A stretch of DNA of 16,819 nt from Pseudomonadota bacterium (GTDB lineage: Bacteria > Pseudomonadota > Gammaproteobacteria > Xanthomonadales > Xanthomonadaceae), in contig JAEXTE010000245.1 in NCBI GenBank assembly GCA_023453655.1, forward strand, positions 1 to 16,819, read 5' to 3'. Shown here one piece after another: positions 1-13,856 of this stretch. Every line of letters begins with the position of its first letter. The first letter of the stretch is position 1. Under the pieces are notes generated by a model. The model saw nothing but the letters and a program-made list of their open reading frames with translations, had not been told where the DNA came from and made no database searches. The position numbers and the translations under genes are program-made.

Positions 1-4583
<4,583 letters not shown>

Positions 4584-4586
4584 CCG

Positions 4587-4609
4587 GCGCCCGCCGGCAC
4601 GGCGGGCGC
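4587..4609 (+). other. Perfect hairpin between trxB and the DUF482 gene
   Basis: GCGCCCGCCG and CGGCGGGCGC pair perfectly over 10 bp around a GCA loop, starting 3 bases after the trxB stop. It ends 10 bases before the next ATG. No T tract follows, so it is a poor intrinsic terminator. It could protect the trxB mRNA 3' end or limit ribosome access to the next gene. Confidence 0.5.
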
Positions 4610-4619
4610 GGCGACCTGC

Positions 4620-5744
4620 ATGGCCGAGGTCCGGATCCATTGCCGCCTCGCCGACATCCCGGCCGACGCCTGGGATCGCCTGCACGATGGCGGCAACCCC
4701 TTCGTCGCCCACGCCTTCCTGTCCGGGCTCGAGCAGACCGGCTGCCTGCGCGACGACTGGGGCTGGGTCCCGCACCATGTCGCGCTGTGGGAGGACGAGA
4801 CGCTGCTGGCGGCGGCGCCGGCGTATCTGAAGCACAACTCGCACGGCGAGTTCGTCTTCGACCACGCCTGGGCCCACGCCTATGCGCAGCATGGGTTGGA
4901 CTATTTCCCCAAGCTGCTGTGCGCGGTGCCCTACTCGCCCGTCACCGGACCGCGGCTGCTGGCGCCGGACCCGGCGCTGCGCATGGCACTGGCCGGAGCG
5001 CTGGCGGACGAGGCCGGGCGCCTGGGGCTGTCTTCGGCGCACGTGAACTTCCACCCCGAAGCCGAGGATGGCGATTTCGGCGCCGACTGGATCGAGCGCG
5101 CCGACCTGCAGTACCACTGGCGCAACGGTGCGGGCTGGTCGAGCTTCGAGGATTACCTCGCCGCGATGGACCACAAGCACCGCAAGAACATCCGCCAGGA
5201 GCGGGCGAAGGTGGTCCGCGCGGGCGTGAGCTTCCGCATCGTCCACGGCGACGAGGCCAGCGTCGCGGACCTGGCGACCATGCACCGGTGCTACCTGCAG
5301 ACCTTCGCCGAGTACGGTAATTCGCCGGCGCTCACCTTGGATTTCCTGCGGCACCTGGCGCGGACGATGCCCCGGCACCTGGTGCTGGTCCTGGCCATGC
5401 ACCAGGACCAGCCGGTCGCCGGCGCGCTGTGCCTGCGCGGTCGCGACACGCTGTACGGACGCTACTGGGGCGCGCTGGCGCAGCTGCCGGGCCTGCATTT
5501 CGAAACCTGCTACTACCAGGGCATCGAGTATTGCCTGCGCGAGGGGCTGCGCGCGTTCGAACCCGGCGCGCAGGGCGAGCACAAGATCGCACGCGGCTTC
5601 CTGCCCACGCCGGTGCGCAGCCGCCACTGGATCGCCGACCCGCGCTTCCGCGAGGCCATCGCCGACTGGTGCGCGCAGGAGCGCGCGGCGGTCCGCCAGC
5701 ACGCCGGGTGGCTCGCCCGGCGCAGTCCTTTCCGGTCGCACTAG
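4620..5744 (+). CDS. DUF482 / FemAB-like GNAT-fold protein
   Basis: The 374-residue product belongs to the DUF482 (Pfam PF04339, FemAB_like) family, usually named GNAT N-acetyltransferase or 'peptidoglycan biosynthesis protein'. Its substrate is unknown to me. Family landmarks are the basic helix HKHRKNIRQERAKVVRAG near 188-205 and the C-terminal FEPGAQGEHKIARG followed by FLPTPVRSRHWI, both typical of this family. Length matches the usual 370-390 residues. There is no signal peptide or membrane segment, so it is probably cytoplasmic. It lies 36 bases after trxB on the same strand. Its start has no evident Shine-Dalgarno and sits just beyond a strong hairpin. Family assignment is firm; a role in transferring acyl or aminoacyl groups to a cell-envelope or metabolite acceptor is only inferred from the FemAB relationship. 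Confidence 0.88.
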   Translation: MAEVRIHCRLADIPADAWDRLHDGGNPFVAHAFLSGLEQTGCLRDDWGWVPHHVALWEDETLLAAAPAYLKHNSHGEFVFDHAWAHAYAQHGLDYFPKLLCAVPYSPVTGPRLLAPDPALRMALAGALADEAGRLGLSSAHVNFHPEAEDGDFGADWIERADLQYHWRNGAGWSSFEDYLAAMDHKHRKNIRQERAKVVRAGVSFRIVHGDEASVADLATMHRCYLQTFAEYGNSPALTLDFLRHLARTMPRHLVLVLAMHQDQPVAGALCLRGRDTLYGRYWGALAQLPGLHFETCYYQGIEYCLREGLRAFEPGAQGEHKIARGFLPTPVRSRHWIADPRFREAIADWCAQERAAVRQHAGWLARRSPFRSH

Positions 5745-5804
5745 TCCGGGGCGCCGCGTCCCGCTGCGCGCCCGCGCGGAGCTGGCGGCGGACAGGATCC
5801 GGTG

Positions 5805-5825
5805 GCCGGCAGGGCGGCTGCCGGC
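5805..5825 (+). terminator. Terminator-like hairpin upstream of aat
   Basis: GCCGGCAG (5805-5812) and CTGCCGGC (5818-5825) form a perfect 8-bp stem around GGCGG. No T tract follows. It is the only strong hairpin in the 107 bases between the DUF482 gene and aat, so it may mark the end of the trxB-DUF482 transcript. It partly overlaps the aat promoter region. Confidence 0.35.
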
Positions 5826-5836
5826 GCGATCGCGCC
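5823..5836. promoter_or_regulatory. 14-bp perfect palindrome beside the aat -10 box
   Basis: GGCGCGATCGCGCC is a perfect 14-base palindrome lying 3 bases upstream of the TACAAT box of aat, where the promoter spacer would be. A dimeric repressor could bind there. In GC-rich DNA such a palindrome could also arise by chance, and I know no regulator with this site. Confidence 0.3.
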
Positions 5837-5839
5837 GCC

Positions 5840-5845
5840 TACAAT
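5840..5845 (+). promoter_or_regulatory. aat -10 box, leaderless arrangement
   Basis: TACAAT matches the sigma70 -10 at 5 of 6 positions and ends 6 bases before the aat GTG. The predicted transcription start therefore falls on or next to the start codon. No Shine-Dalgarno fits in between. No convincing -35 is visible 16-18 bases upstream. Confidence 0.5.
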
Positions 5846-5851
5846 GCGGCG

Positions 5852-6598
5852 GTGAGCCTTCAGATTCCCTGGCTGGATGACGACCCCGGCGCGCCCTTCC
5901 CGGCGCCCGGGCGGATGCCGGGCTTGCCCGACGGGCTGCTGGCGGTCGGCGGCGACCTGTCGCCCACCCGGCTGCTCAACGCCTACCGGCAGGGGATCTT
6001 TCCCTGGTATTCGGAGGGCCAGCCGATCCTGTGGTGGTCGCCCGACCCGCGTACGGTGTTCCGCACCGATGGCGTGCGACTGTCCTCGCGCTTCCGTCGC
6101 AGCCTGCGCCGCTCGGGCTGGGTGGCCCGCGCCGACACCGCCTTCGACGGCATCATCGAGCGCTGCGCCCGGATTCCGCGCCGCGGCCAGGCCGGCACGT
6201 GGATCACCGCGGAGATGCAGGCCGCCTACCTGCACCTGCACCGGCTCGGCCACGCCCACAGCGTGGAGGTCTATGCCAGCGACGCGGAAGACGCCCCGCT
6301 GGTGGGCGGGATCTACGGGGTCGCGGTCGGGCGGATGTTCTTCGGCGAAAGCATGTTCAGCGCCGCCTCCGGCGGATCGACCGCCGCGCTGGCGGCGCTC
6401 GCCGGCTGGCTGCGCGACCGCGGCTGGCCACTGGTCGACGCCCAGGTGGAAAGCCCGCACCTGCTGTTCCTCGGCGCCGCGCGCATGCCGCGCGAGCGCT
6501 TCCTGGAGGCCATCGCGTCGCTGGTGGAAGCGCCGGTGCCGCCGGGCCCATGGACGCAGGAATTCGGCACGATCCCGCTGCGCACGCTGGGAACATGA
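5852..6598 (+). CDS. aat: Leucyl/phenylalanyl-tRNA--protein transferase
   Basis: Aat transfers Leu or Phe from aminoacyl-tRNA to the N-terminal Arg or Lys of proteins, creating primary N-degrons that ClpS delivers to ClpAP. The 248-residue product carries the family signature [20 protein letters not shown] (47-66), GTWI (115-118) and FFGESMFS (163-170). D196 and Q198 of LVDAQV correspond to the catalytic D186 and Q188 known from the E. coli enzyme. In many homologues a Lys follows Ser in the 'SKxAL' segment; here it is Thr (S176-T177). GTG is chosen as start because [11 protein letters not shown] begins the conserved N-terminus and a -10 box sits 6 bases upstream. The infA promoter region follows the stop at once. 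Partner genes clpA and clpS lie about 2.4-5 kb downstream. Confidence 0.95.
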   Translation: MSLQIPWLDDDPGAPFPAPGRMPGLPDGLLAVGGDLSPTRLLNAYRQGIFPWYSEGQPILWWSPDPRTVFRTDGVRLSSRFRRSLRRSGWVARADTAFDGIIERCARIPRRGQAGTWITAEMQAAYLHLHRLGHAHSVEVYASDAEDAPLVGGIYGVAVGRMFFGESMFSAASGGSTAALAALAGWLRDRGWPLVDAQVESPHLLFLGAARMPRERFLEAIASLVEAPVPPGPWTQEFGTIPLRTLGT

Positions 6599-6618
6599 AT
6601 ACCCGGCCCGGGGCCGGC

Positions 6619-6648
6619 TTTGCACCCCGGCGGCGCGCATGTCAGAAT
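6619..6648 (+). promoter_or_regulatory. Candidate infA promoter
   Basis: TTTGCA (6619-6624) and CAGAAT (6643-6648) are separated by 18 bases, each with 4/6 matches to sigma70 boxes. A small hairpin GCCGCG/CGCGGC with a T-rich loop (6649-6668) follows. The predicted leader is about 45 bases and has AGGA just before the infA ATG. Confidence 0.4.
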
Positions 6649-6701
6649 GCCGCGCTTATTTTCGCGGCAGTGGCACGCCGCAACCACCGGCAACAGGACG
6701 A

Positions 6702-6920
6702 ATGGCGAAAGACGACGTCATCGAATTCGAAGGCACGATCTCCGAGACCCTCCCGAACACCATGTTCCGGGTCAAGCTGGAGAACGGCCACGAAATCATT
6801 GCGCATATCTCCGGACGCATGCGCAAGAACTACATCCGGATCCTGACCGGCGACAAGGTCAAGGTCGAGATGACCCCCTACGACCTGACCAAGGGTCGCA
6901 TCACCTACCGCATGAAGTAG
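6702..6920 (+). CDS. infA: Translation initiation factor IF-1
   Basis: IF-1 binds the 30S A site and works with IF-2 and IF-3 in initiation. The 72-residue protein is a single OB-fold and complete: [20 protein letters not shown] at the start, then the near-invariant [20 protein letters not shown], and [17 protein letters not shown] to the end RITYRMK. Length and sequence match the family exactly, so identity is secure. AGGA lies about 5 bases before the ATG. The gene sits 103 bases after aat on the same strand, as aat and infA neighbour one another in E. coli. A hairpin begins at the last base of its stop codon. Confidence 0.98.
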   Translation: MAKDDVIEFEGTISETLPNTMFRVKLENGHEIIAHISGRMRKNYIRILTGDKVKVEMTPYDLTKGRITYRMK

Positions 6921-6938
6921 TTCCGGCGCCGCCGGAAC
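6920..6938 (+). terminator. Hairpin directly after infA
   Basis: GTTCCGGC and GCCGGAAC pair perfectly over 8 bp with loop GCC, beginning on the last base of the infA stop codon. A GC-rich stretch without a T tract follows. It is either a weak or factor-assisted terminator or an mRNA 3' end stabiliser for infA. Confidence 0.45.
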
Positions 6939-7066
6939 CTGCCCGCGCGCAGCAGCGCGCACCCACGCGGACCCTACCGGCTCTTCCGCTCCTCCCCTGC
7001 CATCGGTCGCATGGCGGAGGCGGCAGCGTGCGCCTATGCTTCGGACATCCCATCCGGAGTCGCCCG

Positions 7067-8920
7067 ATGCACAGGCCCGCCCCCCTCCGCGCCCTCGCGC
7101 TGTCCCTCGCGCTCGCGCTGTCCGCGCCGGTGCTCGCGCAGACCGCTGCGCCAGCCGTCGCCAGCGAGGCCGCGCAGAGCGAGAGCCAGCGCCTCAACGC
7201 CTGGTTCGAGGCCAAGTACGAGCAGCAGCTGCGCTTCAGCCCGATCGCGCTCACCTTCCTGGGGCGCAAGGAACTCTACGATCGCCTGGACGACATGTCC
7301 GAACAGGCGCAGGACGAACAGCTGGCCTGGCAGAAGGCCACGGTCGAGGAAATGGAAGCCACGTTCGACCGCGACGCGCTCGACGACGAGGCCAGGCTCT
7401 CCTACGACCTGTGGAAGCTGCAGTACGAGAACGCGGCGGCGGCCAACCGCTTCCGCCGCAACGTCTACGTCTTCAACCAGATGCAGGGGGCGCAGTCGTT
7501 CCTGCCGACCTTCCTGATCAATTTCCACAAGGTCGCGAACGAGGCCGACTACCGCGCCTACATCGCGCGCCTCGTCGAGGCCAGGCGCGCCATGGGCCAG
7601 ATGCTGGAGTTGGCCCGCCGCAACGCCGGCGACGGTTACCGCATGCCGCGCTTCGCCTACGATGGGGTGCTGGCCGAGGCACGCGCGGTCGTCACCGGCG
7701 CTCCCTTCGGCGAGGGTGCCGATTCGGCGCTGTGGGCCGACCTGCAGGCCAAGGCCGATGGACTGGTCAAGTCCAGCGCGATCGACGAGGCGCGCGCGGC
7801 CGCGCTCAAGGACGAAGCGCGCCAGGCCCTGCTGGACAACATCAAGCCGGCCTACGACGCCCTGATCGCCTGGGCCGAGGCCGATCGCGCCAACGCGCTG
7901 GAGAACCCCTCCGGCGTGGGCAGCACCCAGCGCGACGGCGCCGCCTACTACGCCAACCAGCTGCGCATGCACACCACCACCGATCTCGATGCCGAGGCGG
8001 TGCACCGGATCGGCCTCGACGAGGTCGCGCGCATCCACGGCGAGATGGAGGCGGTGATGAAGCGGGTCGGCTTCGAGGGCGACCTCAAGGCCTTCTTCCG
8101 CCACATCGCCACCGATCCGAAGTTCAAGTATCCCGACACCGACGCAGGCCGGCAGGCCTATATCGACGATGCCACCCGCGCCATCGACAACATCAAGAAG
8201 GTGCTGCCGCAGTACTTCGGCCTGTTGCCGAAGGCCGACCTGGTGGTCAAGCGCGTCGAGCCGTTCCGCGAGCAGCCCGGCGCGGCACAGCATTACTTCC
8301 CCGGCACCGCCGACGGCTCCCGGCCGGGCGTGTACTACGCCCACCTGTCGGACATGAACGCGATGCCGAAGCCGGAGCTGGAGGTGATCGCGTACCACGA
8401 GGGGCTGCCGGGCCACCACATGCAGATCTCGATCGCGCAGGAACTGACCGGCGTGCCCGAGTTCCGCACCCAGGCGCGCTCCACCGCCTATTCGGAAGGC
8501 TGGGGGCTGTATGCCGAATGGCTGGCGCGGGAGATGCCCGGCACCTACGAGGACCCCTACTCGGAGTACGGCCGCCTGGCGTCGGAGCTGTGGCGCGCGG
8601 TGCGCCTGGTGGTCGACACCGGCCTGCACGCCAAGGGCTGGACCGAGCAGCAGGCGGTGGACTATTTCACCGCCAACTCGGCCACGCCGGAGGCGGCGAT
8701 CCGTTCGGAAATCCAGCGCTACATCACCTGGCCCGGCCAGGCCACGGCCTACAAGATCGGCATGCTGCGCATCCAGGAGCTGCGCCGCAAGGCGGAAGCC
8801 GGGCTCGGCGACCGCTTCGACATCCGCGGCTTCCACGACGCCGTCCTGGGCGGCGGCGCCCTGCCGCTGAACCTGCTCGAGCGGCGCGTGGACCACTGGA
8901 TCGCCAGCCGCAAGGGCTGA
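7067..8920 (+). CDS. Secreted DUF885 metallopeptidase-like protein
   Basis: This 617-residue protein belongs to the DUF885 family, predicted zinc peptidases whose substrates are mostly unknown. Residues 1-24 form a signal peptide (basic MHRPAPLR, then a hydrophobic Leu/Ala run, cut after VLA before Q25), placing it in the periplasm or outside. The Gln after the cut is not a lipobox Cys. The metal-binding signature HEGLPGHH spans 444-451, with E445 as the likely general base. SEGWGLYAEWLA follows, with E477 a candidate further zinc ligand; this spacing is typical of the family. GGAG stands 8 bases before the chosen ATG. The 146 bases after infA include a possible -10 (TATGCT, 7035-7040) without a good -35. 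Two hairpins separate it from convergent clpA. A role in peptide salvage is inferred. Confidence 0.9.
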   Translation: MHRPAPLRALALSLALALSAPVLAQTAAPAVASEAAQSESQRLNAWFEAKYEQQLRFSPIALTFLGRKELYDRLDDMSEQAQDEQLAWQKATVEEMEATFDRDALDDEARLSYDLWKLQYENAAAANRFRRNVYVFNQMQGAQSFLPTFLINFHKVANEADYRAYIARLVEARRAMGQMLELARRNAGDGYRMPRFAYDGVLAEARAVVTGAPFGEGADSALWADLQAKADGLVKSSAIDEARAAALKDEARQALLDNIKPAYDALIAWAEADRANALENPSGVGSTQRDGAAYYANQLRMHTTTDLDAEAVHRIGLDEVARIHGEMEAVMKRVGFEGDLKAFFRHIATDPKFKYPDTDAGRQAYIDDATRAIDNIKKVLPQYFGLLPKADLVVKRVEPFREQPGAAQHYFPGTADGSRPGVYYAHLSDMNAMPKPELEVIAYHEGLPGHHMQISIAQELTGVPEFRTQARSTAYSEGWGLYAEWLAREMPGTYEDPYSEYGRLASELWRAVRLVVDTGLHAKGWTEQQAVDYFTANSATPEAAIRSEIQRYITWPGQATAYKIGMLRIQELRRKAEAGLGDRFDIRGFHDAVLGGGALPLNLLERRVDHWIASRKG

Positions 8921-8928
8921 CGTGCCTG

Positions 8929-8959
8929 CCCGGCCCGGATCGTCCGGTTCCGGGCCGGG
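8929..8959 (+). terminator. First hairpin after the DUF885 gene
   Basis: CCCGGCCCGGA (8929-8939) and TCCGGGCCGGG (8949-8959) form a perfect 11-bp stem around a 9-base loop, 8 bases after the stop codon. No T tract follows. It precedes the stronger bidirectional terminator. Confidence 0.45.
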
Positions 8960-8968
8960 TGCGGACAT

Positions 8969-8997
8969 GGAAAAGGCGGCCACGGGCCGCCTTTTCC
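8969..8997. terminator. Bidirectional terminator between the DUF885 gene and clpA
   Basis: GGAAAAGGCGGCC (8969-8981), loop ACG and GGCCGCCTTTTCC (8985-8997) form a perfect 13-bp stem whose outer part is A/T on either side. T runs therefore end the stem on both strands. It lies between two convergent genes, 18 bases from the clpA stop, and should end both transcripts. Confidence 0.85.
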
Positions 8998-9015
8998 GTC
9001 CACCGGCGCGCTGCC

Positions 9016-11298
<2,283 letters not shown>

Positions 11299-11300
11299 GG

Positions 11301-11313
11301 GGAGGCAACCTCC
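11301..11313 (-). promoter_or_regulatory. clpA Shine-Dalgarno inside a hairpin
   Basis: On the minus strand GGAGG (11313-11309), loop TTG and CCTCC (11305-11301) can pair over 5 bp. GGAGG is the only good Shine-Dalgarno for clpA, 10 bases from the ATG. Pairing would hide it and could lower ClpA synthesis relative to ClpS. The stem is short, so the effect is uncertain. Confidence 0.4.
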
Positions 11314-11376
11314 AGGGAACTGCAGCCTGTATGGGGCCGCGGTTCGGGCTTTTCCATGCCCCGGCCTCGGCCCCTT

Positions 11377-11694
11377 TTAGGCCTTTTCCATGGTGCAGAG
11401 CAAGGGGTGCTGGTTGAGCCGGGCGTATTCGTTCACCTGCGCGACCTTGGACTCGGCCACCTCCCGGCTGAACACCCCGCACACCCCGCGTCCGCGGGTG
11501 TGCACGTGCAGCATCACCTGGGTGGCGCGCTCGAGGTCCATGGCGAAAAACCGCACCAGCACGTCGACCACGAAATCCATCGGGGTGTAGTCGTCGTTCA
11601 GCAGCAGCACCGAGTACAGCGGCGGACGCGCCAGTTCCGGCTTGCCGGTCTCGACGACGGTGCCATGCTCGTGTTCGGGATGCTTGCGGGTCAT
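11377..11694 (-). CDS. clpS: ATP-dependent Clp protease adaptor ClpS
   Basis: ClpS recognises N-terminal Leu, Phe, Tyr and Trp and hands such proteins to ClpA. The 105-residue product has a flexible N-terminal extension (1 to about 24) and then the core [13 protein letters not shown]33, D34 and D35 match the pocket residues N34-D36 of E. coli ClpS, M61 the gatekeeper M62, and H65 the H66 that contacts the substrate alpha-amino group. RGVCGVF is the conserved strand. A complete pocket argues for an active adaptor. The ATG lies 6 bases after a perfect TATAAT, with no room for a Shine-Dalgarno, so the mRNA is probably leaderless. clpA follows after 78 bases, and a divergent exported-protein gene starts 102 bases away. 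Confidence 0.97.
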   Translation of the reverse strand: MTRKHPEHEHGTVVETGKPELARPPLYSVLLLNDDYTPMDFVVDVLVRFFAMDLERATQVMLHVHTRGRGVCGVFSREVAESKVAQVNEYARLNQHPLLCTMEKA

Positions 11695-11700
11695 CGGGCA

Positions 11701-11706
11701 ATTATA
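11701..11706 (-). promoter_or_regulatory. Consensus -10 box of clpS
   Basis: TATAAT on the minus strand is a perfect -10 hexamer in otherwise GC-rich DNA, ending 6 bases before the clpS ATG. Transcription should begin at or next to the A of the start codon. The -35 region (16-18 bases upstream) has no recognisable TTGACA-like sequence, nor is there an extended TG. Confidence 0.65.
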
Positions 11707-11764
11707 CGGAGCCGCGGCCGTTGCCGGGTACGCCCCGGCATGGACGCGGCGGCGGCCGGCACGA

Positions 11765-11770
11765 GACAAT
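11765..11770 (+). promoter_or_regulatory. Candidate -10 box of the nudJ-mnmA-hflD operon
   Basis: GACAAT lies 26 bases before the ATG of the exported YbjN-like gene and resembles a -10 box at 4 of 6 positions. It would give a leader of about 20 bases containing the AAGGGGGACGAGG Shine-Dalgarno region. No clear -35 is seen. It is divergent from the clpS promoter 59 bases away. Confidence 0.35.
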
Positions 11771-11796
11771 CCGGGGTCCAACCAAGGGGGACGAGG

Positions 11797-12270
11797 ATGA
11801 AACACCGTATTGCACTCATGTTCGCCGCCGCACTGGCCGCGCTGCCCGCCCTCCCGGCGCTGGCCGACAGCTCGGTCGCCTCCCGCCTGGACGCGCGGGG
11901 GATGCGCTACGAGATCGACGGCGACGGCGACTACAAGGTCGTCTACAACTATGCCGAGGAAGGCCGGACCCAGCTGGCCTTCGTGTCCGGCCGCACCGAG
12001 GACATCGCCGGCTTCCGCATCCGCGAGGTGTTCGCCCCGGCGGCGCGCCTGGACCAGGATGGGATCGACGGCGCCCGTGCCCTGGCCCTGTTGCAGGACA
12101 GCCGCGAGCAGAAGCTCGGGGCCTGGGAGGTCGCCGGCGACGTGCTCTACTTCGTGATCAAGCTGCCCGACAGCGTCGACGCCGCCGCGCTCGAGGCCGC
12201 CATCGACATCGTCGCCCAGGTGGCCGACGACAAGGAGATCGAGTTCAGCGGCGACCGCGACGAACTCTGA
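11797..12270 (+). CDS. Small exported protein, YbjN-like
   Basis: The 157-residue product has a signal peptide ([20 protein letters not shown], cut after ALA before D24), so the mature protein of about 134 residues is periplasmic. The rest reads [20 protein letters not shown], a long middle section with [17 protein letters not shown], and a helix containing [15 protein letters not shown]. An initial helix, strands and a closing helix after a 'DxLxF.I.LP' strand resemble the YbjN/secretion-chaperone-like fold, but I recognise this only by pattern. The protein is acidic and has no Cys, so no disulfide or lipidation is expected. A GGGGGACGAGG tract precedes the ATG. It ends 3 bases before nudJ, so the two are probably co-transcribed. 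Function is unknown. Confidence 0.82.
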   Translation: MKHRIALMFAAALAALPALPALADSSVASRLDARGMRYEIDGDGDYKVVYNYAEEGRTQLAFVSGRTEDIAGFRIREVFAPAARLDQDGIDGARALALLQDSREQKLGAWEVAGDVLYFVIKLPDSVDAAALEAAIDIVAQVADDKEIEFSGDRDEL

Positions 12271-12273
12271 CCC

Positions 12274-12738
12274 ATGGCCTATCGCGAAGGACGCTTCTGG
12301 CAACCCGACGTCACCGTGGCCACGGTGGTGGTCGACGACGGCCGTCTGCTGTGCGTCGAGGAGCGGGTCCAGGGCCAGCTGGTGCTGAACCAGCCGGCCG
12401 GGCACCTGGAGCCGGACGAGAGCCTGCTGCAAGCGGCCCTGCGCGAGACCCTGGAGGAGACCGGCTGGGACGTGCGCCTGACCGCCTTCATCGGCGCCTA
12501 CCAGTGGAAGGCGCCGGAGACCGGCCGCCACTACCTGCGCTTCGCCTTCGCCGCCGAACCACTGCGGCACGATCCGTCCCGCACCTTGGACGAGGGCATC
12601 GAGCGGGCGCTGTGGCTGGCGCCCCCGGAGCTGCGCGCGGAGGCGGCGCGGCATCGCAGCCCGCTGGTGTGGCAGGTGGTCGCCGACTACCTGGCCGGCC
12701 GTCGCCATCCGCTGGCCCTGGTGCAGCACCTGGGATGA
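12274..12738 (+). CDS. nudJ: Nudix hydrolase, NudJ type
   Basis: NudJ in E. coli removes phosphate from thiamine pyrophosphates and from nucleoside di- and triphosphates. The 154-residue product opens with [21 protein letters not shown]. It has a complete Nudix box at 43-65 ([16 protein letters not shown] then TLEETGW), with metal-binding E61 and E62. QPAGHLE and the later [16 protein letters not shown] also resemble NudJ, and [20 protein letters not shown] matches its C-terminus. Genomic position supports the name, as nudJ also precedes mnmA in E. coli. The gene starts 3 bases after the exported YbjN-like gene, and its TGA overlaps the mnmA ATG (ATGA), implying translational coupling. Substrate preference cannot be read from the sequence. 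Confidence 0.9.
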   Translation: MAYREGRFWQPDVTVATVVVDDGRLLCVEERVQGQLVLNQPAGHLEPDESLLQAALRETLEETGWDVRLTAFIGAYQWKAPETGRHYLRFAFAAEPLRHDPSRTLDEGIERALWLAPPELRAEAARHRSPLVWQVVADYLAGRRHPLALVQHLG

Positions 12739-13856
12739 GCGGTGCACGGGTCATCGTCGGCATGTCCGGCGGCGTCGATTCCTCGGTCGCCGCGCTGCTG
12801 CTGCGCGACGCCGGCACGCCGATCGCCGGGCTGTTCATGCAGAACTGGGCCGACGACGGCAGCGGCGAATGCCGCGCCGAGGACGACCGTCGCGACGCGG
12901 TGGCGGTGTGCGGCCGGCTCGGGATCCCGATCCATTTCCGCGACTTCTCGTCCGAGTACTGGAGCGGCGTGTTCGAGCACTTCATCGCCGAATACGCGGC
13001 CGGGCGCACGCCCAATCCGGACGTGCTGTGCAACCGCGAGATCAAGTTCCGACATTTCCTGGACGCCGCGCGCGAACTGGGCGCAGACAAGATCGCCACC
13101 GGCCATTACGCGGCCGTCGGGCAACGCGGCGGGCAATGGCGGCTGCTGCGCGCGGCGGACCGCGCCAAGGACCAGACCTATTTCCTGCACCAGCTGGGCC
13201 AGGACCAGCTGGCCGCCACCGAATTCCCGCTCGGCGCGCTGGCCAAGGCCGACGTGCGTGCCATGGCCCGGGAAGCCGGGTTGCCCACGGCGGCCAAGAA
13301 GGATTCCACCGGCATCTGCTTCATCGGCGAGCGCGATTTCCGCAGCTTCCTGGCGCAGTACCTGCCCGCCCGCGAGGGCGAGATGCAGACCCCGGACGGG
13401 CGCGTGGTCGGCCGCCACCCCGGCGTGTTCTATTTCACCCTGGGCCAGCGCGAAGGCCTGCAGCTGGGCGGGCTGCGCGGTTTCGACGCGGCACCCTGGT
13501 ACGTGGTGGGCAAGGACGTCGCGCGCAACGTGCTGGTGGTTGACCAGGGCAGCGACAGCCCCTATCTCAGATCCACGCGGCTGTGGAGCGAACCGGCGCA
13601 CTGGATCGGCGGTTCGCCGCCGGCCCGACGGTTCGAATGCACGGCCCAGACCCGTTACCGGCAACCGGAGGAACCCTGCCAGGTGAGCATCGACGAAACC
13701 AGCGGCGGCCTCGAAGTGGTCTTCCGCAATCCCCAGCGCGCGGTGACGCCCGGCCAGTCCGTGGTGCTCTACGACGGCGACGCCTGCCTGGGTGGCGCGG
13801 TCATCGCGGCCACCGACGCGCCGCTGGAGCAGCGCCTGCGCGGAGCCGCGGCATGA
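12735..13856 (+). CDS. mnmA: tRNA-specific 2-thiouridylase MnmA
   Basis: MnmA inserts sulfur at position 2 of the wobble uridine of tRNA-Lys, tRNA-Glu and tRNA-Gln, using ATP and persulfide sulfur relayed by the Tus system. The 373-residue product has the PP-loop SGGVDSS (11-17). C99 in [12 protein letters not shown] and C195 in [12 protein letters not shown] correspond to the two catalytic cysteines known as C102 and C199 in E. coli. The linker and C-terminal beta-barrel domain follow ([26 protein letters not shown]). All essential residues are present and length is typical. The ATG overlaps the nudJ stop and the mnmA stop overlaps the hflD ATG, each as ATGA, so the three are a tightly coupled operon segment. 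Confidence 0.97.
   Translation: MSGARVIVGMSGGVDSSVAALLLRDAGTPIAGLFMQNWADDGSGECRAEDDRRDAVAVCGRLGIPIHFRDFSSEYWSGVFEHFIAEYAAGRTPNPDVLCNREIKFRHFLDAARELGADKIATGHYAAVGQRGGQWRLLRAADRAKDQTYFLHQLGQDQLAATEFPLGALAKADVRAMAREAGLPTAAKKDSTGICFIGERDFRSFLAQYLPAREGEMQTPDGRVVGRHPGVFYFTLGQREGLQLGGLRGFDAAPWYVVGKDVARNVLVVDQGSDSPYLRSTRLWSEPAHWIGGSPPARRFECTAQTRYRQPEEPCQVSIDETSGGLEVVFRNPQRAVTPGQSVVLYDGDACLGGAVIAATDAPLEQRLRGAAA

Noticed and set aside
6921..7066. Possible tRNA gene between infA and the next gene, as E. coli has serW there
   Set aside because: No cloverleaf arms, T-loop GTTCGA-type sequence or CCA end can be found; only hairpins and the DUF885 upstream region.
11347..11398. Repeated CATGGAAAAG at the clpS 3' end and about 33 bases later in the clpS-clpA gap
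   Set aside because: A 10-base match with no extended similarity. I regard it as chance or a minor local duplication.
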